A stretch of DNA of 28,594 nt, taken from positions 1 to 28,594 of IMG/VR virus record IMGVR_UViG_3300025086_000163. The stretch is one strand, 5' to 3'. Below the pieces are notes generated by a model. The model was not told where the DNA came from. It did no database searches and saw nothing but the letters and a program-made list of their open reading frames with translations. The position numbers and the translations under genes are program-made. Positions 6,792-15,147 of the stretch are shown here, piece by piece. This DNA is from a virus. The first letter of the stretch is position 1. Each line of letters begins with the position of its first letter.

Positions 6792-9502
6792 TGTCAGTAC
6801 AACTAATAGTATTCCCACAAAGTTATGAAGGGCAATTTAATTCAACATCTACAATTGCAAATGAATTAGTAGTTGATGGTATTAACTTCAATACAATAAA
6901 TAATTCAAGTAGTTATGACGCACCTTCTTTATTACAAACTGCAATAGACAATCAACCGCCTAGTGTTGTTAATACTTGGTACCGTTACAGGACAACAGGA
7001 AGCGGAACACCAACTTTGCCAACTGAAGTATCAGGTAATTTAACTCTTTATTCAGTTTCTACTCAAAGTCTTTGTGGTGTTTATCAAAAGTTATCTAACT
7101 TAGTTGTAGGGAATGTTTATGAAATAGTAATTGATGTAAGCACAACAGGGGCAGGGTTTATAGTGCCAACTATTTATGATGGTTCTACTTTCGTAGCGGC
7201 AAATCTTTTTAGTGCAGGGTCAAGTCAGGTTACTTATAGTTTTACAGCTACAACAGTAAATCAAATTATAGTTATTAGTTATTCTAACACAACAGCAGAC
7301 AATATAGTTATAAGTAATATATCAGTATCGCAACAGGGTATTACTCCAACTACAATTTATACAGACCTGCAAGACGGTCAAGTTATTTGCGACCTTTACG
7401 AAGATGAAGACATCCCTTTAAGTCTTAGTGTAGATGACTTTAAAAATGTAGCTGAGAAAGTACAGTCATATTCTAAGGCTTTTAACTTACCAGCTACAAA
7501 AAGAAACAATCAAATCTTTGACAATATTTTTGAAATAACGAGAACAGATACAGGGCTTAATTTTAACCCTTATAAAAGAACTAAAGCAATTTTAAAACAA
7601 GATGGCTTTTTATTATTTGAAGGCTATTTAAGAATGCTTGATATTTCAGATAAGTCAGGCGAAACAAGCTACAATGTAAACTTATATTCAGAAGTAGTTG
7701 CGTTAGCTGATGTATTAGGAGACAAGACTTTTTCAGATTTAGACTTTACAGAATTAACTCACGATTACCAAAAGACTAATATCATTAATAGTTGGAATGA
7801 CGCACCAAGTGCAGGTATTACTTACACTAACGCTAGTACTTCAGGTTTTAGAGATGCTAACAGTACTGTTAAATATCCTTTTGTAGATTGGACACATCAA
7901 GCACTGGTAGGCGGTTCAACAGGAACAGGAGCTATAAGTGGAAACCCTGAATACACTTCTTTAGAGCAAATCTTTAGACCTTTTATAAATATAAAGTATT
8001 TAATTGACAGAATATTCCAAGCAGTACCTTTTACTTACGAAAGTGAATTTTTTAATACAGACGATTTTAAAAAATTGTATATGGACTTTAATTATGGAGA
8101 GAATGAGCTAACTATTGGAATGGGTAAGCAAAATAACTCTACTCTAGGTGACCCTATTACAACATCTACTGCTTTTCCAACTTTTACTAATTTAAGATTA
8201 TATGAACACTACCCAAACAATCCTCTTTCAGAGGTAGGTTATGATGTTACGACAGGAACGCTTACATCTTCAGCAGACGATAGCGCTTATTCAATAAATT
8301 ATTCGTTCTCGTTAAACAGAAGCATTTCATCAGCAGCATCATTTAGATGGGTGCATAAAGATGCTTTAGGAAATATTATAAATACAATAGATTTTATTCC
8401 ATCAGTTTCATATACTGCAGCTACATCTACCCCCCTTATTTATAGTGGCTACTTTACAATTTTATTACAAAATAATGAAACACTAGAACCACAATTTTTA
8501 ACACTCGTTGCAGGAGGACTAAAACAAAAAAACTTTTATTCTTATTGTACTTTTGGTTTAAACCCTAGTATTATAACATCAAATTCATTGCTTCAAACCC
8601 TAAGAGGTGAAATAGAGCAATGGGGTTTTGTAAAAGGTTTACTTACAATGTTTAATTTAGTTACTTTGCCTGATGAAGATAATCCTAGTAACATAAAGAT
8701 AGAACCTTATTCAGATGTATTTTTAAATAACCCTAATAGTGTTGAGTTAGATTGGACAGAAAAAATAGATGTTTCACAAATGAAGCTAATGCCTTTGACT
8801 GATTTAAACAAAAAAACTATTTTTAAGTTTGTAGAAGACGAAGACGACTTTGCTTTTATGAATTATAAAAAACAAGTAGGCGGTCACTTATACGGAAGTA
8901 AAAAGTATGACGCTTCAGAGTTTACAATTTTATCAGGAGAAGATGAAATAGTTGCAGAACCTTTTGCAGCTACAGTAGTTAAACCGTTAATGCAGCAATA
9001 TACTGATTTAATAACACCTGCCCTTTACGCTAAAGGTGATGACGATACTTGGGAAGGTTTTGACAATAGTCCTAGAATAATGTTTAACAATGGAATAAAA
9101 TCTACAATATACGATTATTTTATACCTGCACAAAATAATTTAGCTTCACAAAACTTAGATACTTATTTGCAATTTAGTCATTTGACAGATATACCTACTA
9201 TTCAAGCAACATCAACAATAGCAGGTTCTCGTGACTTTCACTTTGGACAATGTCAATTAATACCACCTGGAGTAAACTCAGTACCTGACAATTTATTTAA
9301 CTTGTATTGGCTACCTTATTACTCAGAGCTTTACAATCCTGATACTAGAATTATGACACTTAAAGTAAATTTAAGTCCTTCTGATATTAATACGTTTAAA
9401 TTTAACGATACAGTCTTTATCAAGAACAGAACATTCAGAGTTAATAAAATTGACTACAAACCTAACGACTTAGCAACAGTAGAATTTATACTAATACCGT
9501 AA
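6791..9502 (+). CDS. Large tail tip / baseplate protein with N-terminal carbohydrate-binding-like domain
   Basis: 903 aa, the largest gene. Residues about 50-185 look like a carbohydrate-binding beta-sandwich: YRYRTTGSG, a CGVYQKLSNLVVGNVYEIVI strand pair and IVISNISVSQQ, as in CBM-like domains. From about residue 195 comes the tail-tip core: LYEDEDIPLSLSVDDFKN, KVQSYSKAFNLPATKRN, then LNFNPYKRTKAIL and a GYLRMLDI segment. This S-K-x-F-x-L-P-x-T-x-x-N motif is frequent in Bacteroidota phage tip proteins. The C-terminus returns to ordered sequence (VFIKNRTFRVNKIDYKPND). The likely role is contact with the cell surface and organisation of the tail end. TAATG overlaps join it to both neighbours. 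Confidence 0.6.
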   Translation: MSVQLIVFPQSYEGQFNSTSTIANELVVDGINFNTINNSSSYDAPSLLQTAIDNQPPSVVNTWYRYRTTGSGTPTLPTEVSGNLTLYSVSTQSLCGVYQKLSNLVVGNVYEIVIDVSTTGAGFIVPTIYDGSTFVAANLFSAGSSQVTYSFTATTVNQIIVISYSNTTADNIVISNISVSQQGITPTTIYTDLQDGQVICDLYEDEDIPLSLSVDDFKNVAEKVQSYSKAFNLPATKRNNQIFDNIFEITRTDTGLNFNPYKRTKAILKQDGFLLFEGYLRMLDISDKSGETSYNVNLYSEVVALADVLGDKTFSDLDFTELTHDYQKTNIINSWNDAPSAGITYTNASTSGFRDANSTVKYPFVDWTHQALVGGSTGTGAISGNPEYTSLEQIFRPFINIKYLIDRIFQAVPFTYESEFFNTDDFKKLYMDFNYGENELTIGMGKQNNSTLGDPITTSTAFPTFTNLRLYEHYPNNPLSEVGYDVTTGTLTSSADDSAYSINYSFSLNRSISSAASFRWVHKDALGNIINTIDFIPSVSYTAATSTPLIYSGYFTILLQNNETLEPQFLTLVAGGLKQKNFYSYCTFGLNPSIITSNSLLQTLRGEIEQWGFVKGLLTMFNLVTLPDEDNPSNIKIEPYSDVFLNNPNSVELDWTEKIDVSQMKLMPLTDLNKKTIFKFVEDEDDFAFMNYKKQVGGHLYGSKKYDASEFTILSGEDEIVAEPFAATVVKPLMQQYTDLITPALYAKGDDDTWEGFDNSPRIMFNNGIKSTIYDYFIPAQNNLASQNLDTYLQFSHLTDIPTIQATSTIAGSRDFHFGQCQLIPPGVNSVPDNLFNLYWLPYYSELYNPDTRIMTLKVNLSPSDINTFKFNDTVFIKNRTFRVNKIDYKPNDLATVEFILIP

Positions 9503-10356
9503 TGAGCAAAATACCAACAATACCATATTTAACAGGCTTTGATGTAAAGCCTTTGGCGACTTCACCAATAGGAATAGTAACCTTTACTGATGGAACTAAC
9601 GAAATAGCACCTAATCAACTACAATGTGAAGCTTACGGATATACTTATAACAAAGCAACAGGAACGTGCTCAATATTTAGATACAATACAAGTATAGGCA
9701 GGAGCTTTAGCAATGAAAGTAATAAATTACAGGGAGCAGGAAATACAACTGAAACAGGTACAAACAATACTTATATAATAGGTGAAAACAATACAGTAAA
9801 AGGTTTATCAAGAAATAACATAGTAGTAGGAAATAATAACGAAATAGCAAACGGGGTAAACAATGCAAATGTCTATGGAACGAACGGAGAGGCTACTGCT
9901 GATAACTCTATAGTCTTAGGCGGTAACTTAGCTACAGACTTGTTAGGCGAAAGACAAAGCATTCAAGTAATATACGGAATACAAACCACTAATGGAACAA
10001 ATACTATAAGTTATCTTAACAATACAACTGATAAACTCTTAGCAGTACCTGAAAACGCTATAATGTATTTTCACGCAGACGTTATAGCAGTAAGGGTAGG
10101 CGGTTCAGGAACAGGAAATTTAGGAGATTATGCTAGTTGGGTAGAACGAGGAGTTATAATAAACGAAAGCGGTACGCTTAGTGTAAGTAGAGAACGTGAC
10201 GCAATAAAAAGCAACGGAACGGTATCTAATTGGCAACCTACAGGGATAGCGTCAGGAACTAACTTTGCTATGCGAGTAAGGGGAGCAACAAACGTAACAA
10301 TAGAATGGTGTAGCAATATAACATTCACACAAATTAAAACAGGGGTAGCACTTTAA
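9502..10356 (+). CDS. Adhesin-like tail fibre protein with YadA-head-type repeats
   Basis: 284 aa. Residues about 75-150 contain short Asn/Gly repeats of the YadA/Hia head type: NNTYIIGENNTVKG, NNIVVGNNNEIANG, VNNANVYGTNGEA, NSIVLGG, in which V-x-G-x-N-N-x-I turns stack into a left-handed beta roll. The N-terminus is probably the tail attachment part, with a cysteine pair in QCEAYGYTYNKATGTC. The C-terminal 100 residues are beta-rich, with no repeat. Such proteins act as receptor-binding fibres, usually as trimers. It lies between the tip protein and the tape measure gene. The repeats are clear; the receptor-binding role is inference. Confidence 0.65.
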   Translation: MSKIPTIPYLTGFDVKPLATSPIGIVTFTDGTNEIAPNQLQCEAYGYTYNKATGTCSIFRYNTSIGRSFSNESNKLQGAGNTTETGTNNTYIIGENNTVKGLSRNNIVVGNNNEIANGVNNANVYGTNGEATADNSIVLGGNLATDLLGERQSIQVIYGIQTTNGTNTISYLNNTTDKLLAVPENAIMYFHADVIAVRVGGSGTGNLGDYASWVERGVIINESGTLSVSRERDAIKSNGTVSNWQPTGIASGTNFAMRVRGATNVTIEWCSNITFTQIKTGVAL

Positions 10357-10367
10357 AAAATATAGTT

Positions 10368-11909
10368 ATGGCAAACATGAACGAAAATATAAATATAAAC
10401 GTCAACTCTAATGTTGGTGATGTAGCAAAAGACACAAAAAACGCAGCAGCTGAATTTAAAGTTATGGGCGTTTCTCTTAATGGAATAAAAAAAGGCTTTG
10501 CTTCAGCGGCAACAACTGCAAAGGGAATGTTTGGCTCAATCAAAGCTGGTATAATTTCTTCTGGAGTTGGCGCATTTGTAGTTTTAGTTGGTTCTTTAAT
10601 TGCATACTTTAAAAGTACTAAAGATGGTGCTGAAAAGTTAGAAAGAGCAATGGCAGGGTTTGGAGCAGTAATTAGCGTTATTACTGATAGACTATCTGAT
10701 TTCGGTAAAGTAATAGTAAGTGCTTTTGAAAACCCACAACAAGCAATAGCTGACTTATGGCAAGCTATAAAGACTAATTTACTTAATAGAGTTGAAGGAA
10801 TAGTTGATGCCTTTAGCTATTTAGGTAAAACTATAAAGTCTGCATTATCTTTAGATTTTGACGAAATGAAGGAAAACGCTGCAGGGTTTGGCGAAAGTAT
10901 AGTACAAGTAGCAACAGGAGTAGATGACTTAACGGGAAAAATGGCTGAAGGGTTTAAGTCTTTAGGTGAGGAAATAAACAATGACGTAACTGCTATAATG
11001 GCATTAAAGAAAAGGACGCAAGAGTTAAGGCAAACAGAAAATGATTTTGCAAAAGATAGAGCAAAGACAAGACAAGAAATACAAAAGGCTAGACTAGAAG
11101 CGTTAGATGAAAGTAAAACACAAGAAGAAAGACTTGCAGCTCTTCAAAAAGCAAACGACTTAGAACTAAAGACAACTGCTGCTGCTATAGAATTACAAAA
11201 AAAGAAGATAGCAATACAAGCGGAAACTATGGACTTGTCTAAAAATTTGCAAGAAGACGAAGACGCTTTAGTTGCACTAGAAGTTGAGTTAATAAATTTA
11301 AAAACTCAATCTTTTCAAACTCAGAAACGACTTGCTACTGAAATGGAAACTCTGACGAATGAAATGAGAGCAAATGAAAAAGCAGCAGAAAAAGAAAAAG
11401 CAGACGCAATAAAAAAAGCAGCAGATGAAGAAATAAAAGAAGCGGATAGAGTAAAAAAAGAAAAAGAAAGGCTAGAAAAAGAATTAGTTAAAATAAAATC
11501 AGATACAGTAGCTATGGGCTTTAAAGCAGGAAAAGCACTTGCTAAAGAAGGTTCTGTTGCGGCGAAAGGTATAGCAGTAGCTGAAACAATTTACAACACA
11601 CAAGCTGCAATAATGCAAGCAATGAAATTGCCACCACCTTTTAATACAATACAAGCGGTTGCAACAGGAATTATGGGAGCTACTTCTATACAAAAAATTC
11701 TTTCAACTAACCCTGAAGGAGGAGGAGGAGGAGGGGGTTCTGTTTCAGCACCTGCAACACCTGCAACACCAGCACCACAAATGATGTCAGGAGCTTTTGA
11801 TTTATCAGGCGGTTTAGCACCTGAGCCAATGAAAGCATTTGTAGTAACGGACGAAATGACTAACAGTCAAAACCAATTAGCCAATATTAGAAGAAGGGCT
11901 ACAATCTAA
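10368..11909 (+). CDS. Tail tape measure protein
   Basis: 513 aa. The N-terminal part is followed by a hydrophobic segment at about residues 60-82 (AGIISSGVGAFVVLVGSLIA), helical sequence, then a long charged coiled coil at about residues 205-370 (many E, K, A heptads such as KKRTQELRQTENDFAKDR and KEKERLEKELVKIKSD). A hydrophobic stretch follows (AKGIAVAETIYNTQAAIMQA), then a GGGGGGG and Pro/Ala linker. This is the usual tape measure layout of Bacteroidota siphophages. The protein sets tail length and is delivered at infection. With roughly 0.15 nm per residue the tail would be about 75 nm, a rule-of-thumb estimate. It is 12 nt past the fibre gene. Confidence 0.85.
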   Translation: MANMNENININVNSNVGDVAKDTKNAAAEFKVMGVSLNGIKKGFASAATTAKGMFGSIKAGIISSGVGAFVVLVGSLIAYFKSTKDGAEKLERAMAGFGAVISVITDRLSDFGKVIVSAFENPQQAIADLWQAIKTNLLNRVEGIVDAFSYLGKTIKSALSLDFDEMKENAAGFGESIVQVATGVDDLTGKMAEGFKSLGEEINNDVTAIMALKKRTQELRQTENDFAKDRAKTRQEIQKARLEALDESKTQEERLAALQKANDLELKTTAAAIELQKKKIAIQAETMDLSKNLQEDEDALVALEVELINLKTQSFQTQKRLATEMETLTNEMRANEKAAEKEKADAIKKAADEEIKEADRVKKEKERLEKELVKIKSDTVAMGFKAGKALAKEGSVAAKGIAVAETIYNTQAAIMQAMKLPPPFNTIQAVATGIMGATSIQKILSTNPEGGGGGGGSVSAPATPATPAPQMMSGAFDLSGGLAPEPMKAFVVTDEMTNSQNQLANIRRRATI

Positions 11910-11933
11910 AATCAAATAAAAATTAACTAAATA

Positions 11934-11942
11934 TATTATATA
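11934..11942 (+). promoter_or_regulatory. Candidate late promoter motif, site E (variant, before capsid protease)
   Basis: TATTATATA, the core of the late motif without the TTTC part, ending 2 nt before the protease ATG. That spacing equals site A. It starts the capsid module after a 35-nt gap. Confidence 0.35.
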
Positions 11943-11944
11943 CT

Positions 11945-12661
11945 ATGCCTTGCGAGAAATGTGAAAACGGAAAATACAAATGGGGTAAGACAGGAAGCTG
12001 TACTTACGACTCAGTTGCTGAATGTGAAGAAGCCAACAAAGACTATTATGAAAAGACTACATCTATAGTTGAGCTAGTAATTTCTGACGATTCAGAAGAA
12101 CTAGCTATTGACGCAATTAGTTTAGTAACATCACCTGCAATTGAACAAGACTTTGTTTACTTTGGAAAAGAAAAGAATAACTTAACATTTGCAAAAGTAG
12201 ATGAAGAAAAAAGAATGCTCGTTTCACCAGCTTTAATTCCTAACAAGCAAATTTTTAGACATAACCCAAACACAGATTCAGACTACTATGTTTACTTTAG
12301 CCCTGAAACAGTACGTAAAGCATCTGAACTCTATTTAAAACATAACAATCACCATAAAGCTACATATCAACATCAAGACAGAGTAAGCGGAGTTCTAACA
12401 GTTGAAAGCTGGATTATTGAAGATACTAAGTTAGATAAGTCTGCACTTTACGGATATTCACTTCCTGTAGGCACTTGGATGGTAAAACTAAAAATTTCTA
12501 ATGATGAAATTTGGTCTAAGATAAAAGAAGGCGAACTTAAAGGTTTATCAATTGAGGGTTACTTTACGGACAAAATGGAACAGATGTCACAAAAAGCACC
12601 AACTAATGAGGAAATTCTTTCAGCACTAAATGAAATAATTAAGCAAAATCAAACAAAGTAA
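11945..12661 (+). CDS. Capsid maturation protease, XkdF-like (S78_2 type)
   Basis: 238 aa. After a cysteine-rich N-terminus (CEKCENGKYKWG, then SCTY and ECEEAN, a possible zinc knot) comes the XkdF-like domain. It has MLVSPALIPNKQIFRH, DYYVYFSPETVRKA, a helix leading to ATYQHQDRVSGV, VESWIIEDTKLDKS, YGYSLPVGTWMVKLKI and GELKGLSIEGYF. The histidine in the H-Q-D region and the serine of GLSIEG fit the His/Ser catalytic arrangement of prohead proteases. It would trim scaffold and capsid proteins during prohead maturation, and it sits directly before the scaffold and capsid genes. The extra cysteine-rich head is the odd part. Confidence 0.85.
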   Translation: MPCEKCENGKYKWGKTGSCTYDSVAECEEANKDYYEKTTSIVELVISDDSEELAIDAISLVTSPAIEQDFVYFGKEKNNLTFAKVDEEKRMLVSPALIPNKQIFRHNPNTDSDYYVYFSPETVRKASELYLKHNNHHKATYQHQDRVSGVLTVESWIIEDTKLDKSALYGYSLPVGTWMVKLKISNDEIWSKIKEGELKGLSIEGYFTDKMEQMSQKAPTNEEILSALNEIIKQNQTK

Positions 12662-12664
12662 TAG

Positions 12665-12681
12665 TTTATCTATTATATATT
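12665..12681 (+). promoter_or_regulatory. Candidate late promoter motif, site D (before scaffold gene)
   Basis: TTTATCTATTATATATT contains the ten-base core CTATTATATA found at the other sites. The scaffold ATG is about 30 nt further on, so this site would give a short leader, unlike sites A, B and E. Confidence 0.45.
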
Positions 12682-12709
12682 ATAAACACTAATAAAACTA
12701 AAAAGAATT

Positions 12710-13420
12710 ATGGACATTAAAGAACAAATCTTAGTAGCACTTGGTTTAAACAAAACTGAAGAAGAAGTAGTTTTAGCTTACCAAGCAAAGTCAGAAGACG
12801 GAACAATCTTTGTTTCTTCAGCTGATGAATTAGAAGCAGGAGTAGACATTTCAGTTTTGACTGAAGACGGTACTACAATTTTATTGCCTGTTGGAACTTA
12901 CAAGACTGACACAGGAGTATCTTTTAGAGTTGAAGAAGAAGGTATTGTTTCAGAAGTTATTGAGTCAGAAACTGAGGAAGTAGATACAGTAGAAGAAGAA
13001 GACTTAGCTGAAGAAACAGTATTAGCAGAAGAAGATGAAGAAGATTATGAAGAAGAAGCTGATGTTGCAGATTGGAAGGGTATGGAAAAAAGAATTGAAA
13101 ACCTAGAAATCGCAGTAGCTAAACTTAAAGAAGAAAAAGTTGGCGGTGATGACGAAGTTGAGGAAATGTCGGAAGAAACAGAAGAACCATCTACAAACCC
13201 TAAGTCTATAAAAACTACAGAGGTAGTTGAGTTCTCAGCAGAAGACGAATTAACTAAGTTAAAAGAAGAAAACGAAAGATTAAAAACTGAGTTGGCTTCA
13301 CAACCTGCTTCAGCTCCTTTAGATGTAAATAAATTCAGTTCAGACAGAAAACCTGTATCAAGAGCAGAATACAATAAAATGACAAGAAGAGAAAAATTCT
13401 TACACGATTTAAATAAATAA
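12710..13420 (+). CDS. Probable capsid scaffolding protein
   Basis: 236 aa, very acidic in the middle (EEEDLAEETVLAEEDEEDYE), with two predicted coiled-coil segments (WKGMEKRIENLEIAVAKLKE and ELTKLKEENERLKTELAS) and a basic C-terminus (SRAEYNKMTRREKFLHDLNK). An acidic helical body plus a short basic helix-rich end is the normal build of scaffolding proteins, whose basic tail binds the capsid protein. Its place between protease and major capsid gene agrees. The N-terminal 80 residues look folded (DGTIFVSSADELEAG, then GTYKTDTGVSFRV), which is an addition to a plain scaffold. Confidence 0.75.
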   Translation: MDIKEQILVALGLNKTEEEVVLAYQAKSEDGTIFVSSADELEAGVDISVLTEDGTTILLPVGTYKTDTGVSFRVEEEGIVSEVIESETEEVDTVEEEDLAEETVLAEEDEEDYEEEADVADWKGMEKRIENLEIAVAKLKEEKVGGDDEVEEMSEETEEPSTNPKSIKTTEVVEFSAEDELTKLKEENERLKTELASQPASAPLDVNKFSSDRKPVSRAEYNKMTRREKFLHDLNK

Positions 13421-13437
13421 AAATTAATAAATAATAA

Positions 13438-13453
13438 GTAGAGATAACTCTAC
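13438..13453 (+). other. Small perfect hairpin before the major capsid gene
   Basis: GTAGAG, loop ATAA, CTCTAC: a 6-bp perfect stem in an otherwise unstructured AT-rich leader, 25 nt before the capsid ATG. There is no T run, so it is not a terminator. It may protect the 5' end of a processed capsid mRNA. Confidence 0.4.
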
Positions 13454-13478
13454 ATAACTAACTAAAAATCAACAAATT

Positions 13479-14393
13479 ATGGCTTTTACAACAACGAGCA
13501 ATTTCAGCGGGAAGGCGGCAGGATTCTATATTTCTGCAGCTTTAAAACAAGCAAATTCATTAGACTACTTAACTATGATAGAAAATATCAAGTATAAGTC
13601 TAACATTCAAAGAATGGCAGGTTCAGGACTAGTTGCAGATGCAACTTGTGACTTTAATGACGCAGGTACTTTAGCACTTACAGAAAAAGTATTAGAACCT
13701 AAAAATTTACAAATCAACTTAGACCTTTGCAAATCTACTTTACTAGATTCATGGGAAGCGTTACAAATGAGAGCAGGAGCAGGCGCACCACCTCCAGCAT
13801 CTTTTGACGACTATGTAATTTCTTACATGGGTGAAATCATAGCACAAGCAACTGAAGAAAGTATTTGGGAAGGAACTGCAGTAGCAGGGAAATTCAATGG
13901 TTTCTTAGGTGCAGCTACAGGTCTTTTATTACCAGGGGTTGACGCAACAGTTGTTCAATCTTCAGCATCAGCTGCTTATACTGCAGCTAACATTATCGCT
14001 AACTTACAAACTTTAACTTCTGACATGGCAACTAACATTTCAGCAGTATTGAGAAAAGAAGACTTACATATCTATATGTCACCTAAGACTTATGCTTTAT
14101 ATGTATCAGCAGTATCTACTTTAGGATATGTAAATGCTTATAATATGAACGGAGACTACCAACCTGTATTTGAAGGGTACAAAATCGCAGTTTGTAACGG
14201 AATGGCTGACAATCAAGTAGTAGCAGCAGAAAAGTCTAACTTATATTTTGGGACTGACCTCCTAAGTGACAGTACACGTATAACACTTTTAGACCTCGCA
14301 GACCTTAATGGGAGCGACAACATGAGATTAGTTGCTCGTTACTCAGCAGGTGTTCAAACAGGAGTTGGAGCTGATATCGTAAGACAATCATAA
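13479..14393 (+). CDS. Major capsid protein (HK97-like fold expected)
   Basis: 304 aa. It follows protease and scaffold genes, has the expected size, and is rich in Ala, Gly and Ser. The N-terminal arm is GKAAGFYISAALKQAN and NIQRMAGSG; a spine-like helix region (FDDYVISYMGEIIAQATEESIWEG) is followed by an A-domain with DLHIYMSPKTYALYVSAV, GYKIAVCNGMADNQVVA, then NLYFGTDL and a C-terminal RLVARYSAGVQTGVG. The E-x-x-I-W-x-G and P-x-x-Y-x-x-Y patterns are those of HK97-fold capsid proteins of Bacteroidota phages. Hairpins lie just before and after the gene. The leader has no Shine-Dalgarno sequence although expression must be high. Confidence 0.88.
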   Translation: MAFTTTSNFSGKAAGFYISAALKQANSLDYLTMIENIKYKSNIQRMAGSGLVADATCDFNDAGTLALTEKVLEPKNLQINLDLCKSTLLDSWEALQMRAGAGAPPPASFDDYVISYMGEIIAQATEESIWEGTAVAGKFNGFLGAATGLLLPGVDATVVQSSASAAYTAANIIANLQTLTSDMATNISAVLRKEDLHIYMSPKTYALYVSAVSTLGYVNAYNMNGDYQPVFEGYKIAVCNGMADNQVVAAEKSNLYFGTDLLSDSTRITLLDLADLNGSDNMRLVARYSAGVQTGVGADIVRQS

Positions 14394-14408
14394 TAAAATA
14401 AATAATAC

Positions 14409-14438
14409 GGAAGGAGGGGGTAAAACCCTTCCTCCCTT
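14409..14438 (+). terminator. GC-rich hairpin after the capsid gene (weak terminator or 3' stabiliser)
   Basis: GGAGG pairs with CCTCC and GGG with CCC around a TAAAA loop, with a two-base bulge, within a G-run/C-run block that stands out in this AT-rich genome. No T run follows, so full termination is doubtful. Partial termination or 3'-end protection of capsid mRNA is more likely. Confidence 0.55.
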
Positions 14439-14458
14439 AACCTAAAACATAAAATATC

Positions 14459-15043
14459 ATGGCTTGCATAGCACTTACGAAGGGGAGGGGACTCGACTGC
14501 TCAAGAATCAGCGGTGGGATAAAAAATATTTATTTCGGAGTTTACGACCAATTTACAGCACCACTTACAACAGTAGGAATAGTCCAAGCAAATGGAGAAA
14601 TTTCAGACATTGAAATGGCTTCATCAACAGGACTTTACAGATACACTACACCTCTAGGCGTAGCTAGTCTTTCAGAAACAATTACAGGAAGTAAGGAAAA
14701 CGGAACAATTTTCTACACACCAACTGTAACTGTAATTCTTAACAGACTAACAAAAGAAGACCAAAATCAAATTAAATTATTATCACAGACGAAACTTGTT
14801 ATTTTCTGTGAATTAAATGCAACTTTAGCAAACGGACATAATGTAATTGTAGGGCTAGGAGTAACTAACGGAATGGAACTTAATGCAGGTACTATTGATT
14901 CAGGAGCTGCTTTCGGAGACAGAAACGGATATACTCTTACATTTGACGGAATGGAGCCAATCCCATTCCCAATGGTCGCAGATTATACAACTAATCCTTT
15001 TGACAATGGAGCGTTTACAAATGTTTCAGTTACAACATCTTAA
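14459..15043 (+). CDS. Probable major tail tube protein
   Basis: 194 aa. Opens MACIALTKGRGLDCSRISGG, then IKNIYFGVYDQF. This C-x-x-x-x-G-R-x-x-x-C start followed by G-G-I-K and an aromatic strand is characteristic of tail tube proteins in Bacteroidota phages. The body is all beta, with GEISDIEM, GLYRYTTPLG, ENGTIFYTPTVTVIL, and ends NGYTLTFDGMEPIPFP, a typical tube-protein strand pair. It would polymerise around the tape measure protein. It follows the capsid gene across a hairpin and precedes a strong terminator, so capsid and tube form the highly expressed end of a transcript. Confidence 0.7.
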   Translation: MACIALTKGRGLDCSRISGGIKNIYFGVYDQFTAPLTTVGIVQANGEISDIEMASSTGLYRYTTPLGVASLSETITGSKENGTIFYTPTVTVILNRLTKEDQNQIKLLSQTKLVIFCELNATLANGHNVIVGLGVTNGMELNAGTIDSGAAFGDRNGYTLTFDGMEPIPFPMVADYTTNPFDNGAFTNVSVTTS

Positions 15044-15069
15044 TTAGTTTTCTTATATATTCTTGATTG

Positions 15070-15098
15070 AGGGGTGCTTTGGCACTCCTTTTTCTTTT
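15070..15098 (+). terminator. Rho-independent terminator after the tail tube gene
   Basis: Stem AGGGGTGC, loop TTTG, GCACTCCT (8 bp with one G-U pair), followed by TTTTCTTTT. This is the clearest intrinsic terminator in the window. It ends the capsid-tail tube transcript and precedes a new late motif at 15120. Confidence 0.9.
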
Positions 15099-15119
15099 AA
15101 AGCAAATAAATTCAAAGTA

Positions 15120-15133
15120 TTTCTATTATATAC
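15120..15133 (+). promoter_or_regulatory. Candidate phage late promoter motif, site C (just after a terminator)
   Basis: TTTCTATTATATAC, identical over 13 bases to sites at 562 and 2671. It lies between a strong terminator (15070-15098) and the next ATG (15148). Transcription has to restart here, which is the best single argument that this motif is a promoter. Confidence 0.6.
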
Positions 15134-15147
15134 TAGACAAACTAACT

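Noticed and set aside
13045-13374. Minus-strand open frame of 109 codons, serine-rich, opposite the scaffold gene
   Set aside because: It is the mirror of acidic GAA/GAT-type codons in the scaffold gene and has no protein-like motifs. All other minus-strand frames (for example 17205-17504, 23448-23747) are likewise shadows of clear + strand genes.
15044-15060. TTTTCTTATATATTCT as a sixth late promoter motif
   Set aside because: Differs in the core, and transcription from it would run straight into the terminator at 15070.
15113-15119. Minus-strand TACTTTG as a host-type -7 box
   Set aside because: Only one base separates TA and TTTG instead of two, there is no TTG at -33, and nothing to transcribe lies downstream on that strand.
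15067-15147. Longer version of the 159-aa gene starting at TTG 15067
   Set aside because: It would begin just before the terminator hairpin and span the late motif. The encoded extra residues are dictated by the hairpin and T run. ATG 15148 is the sensible start.
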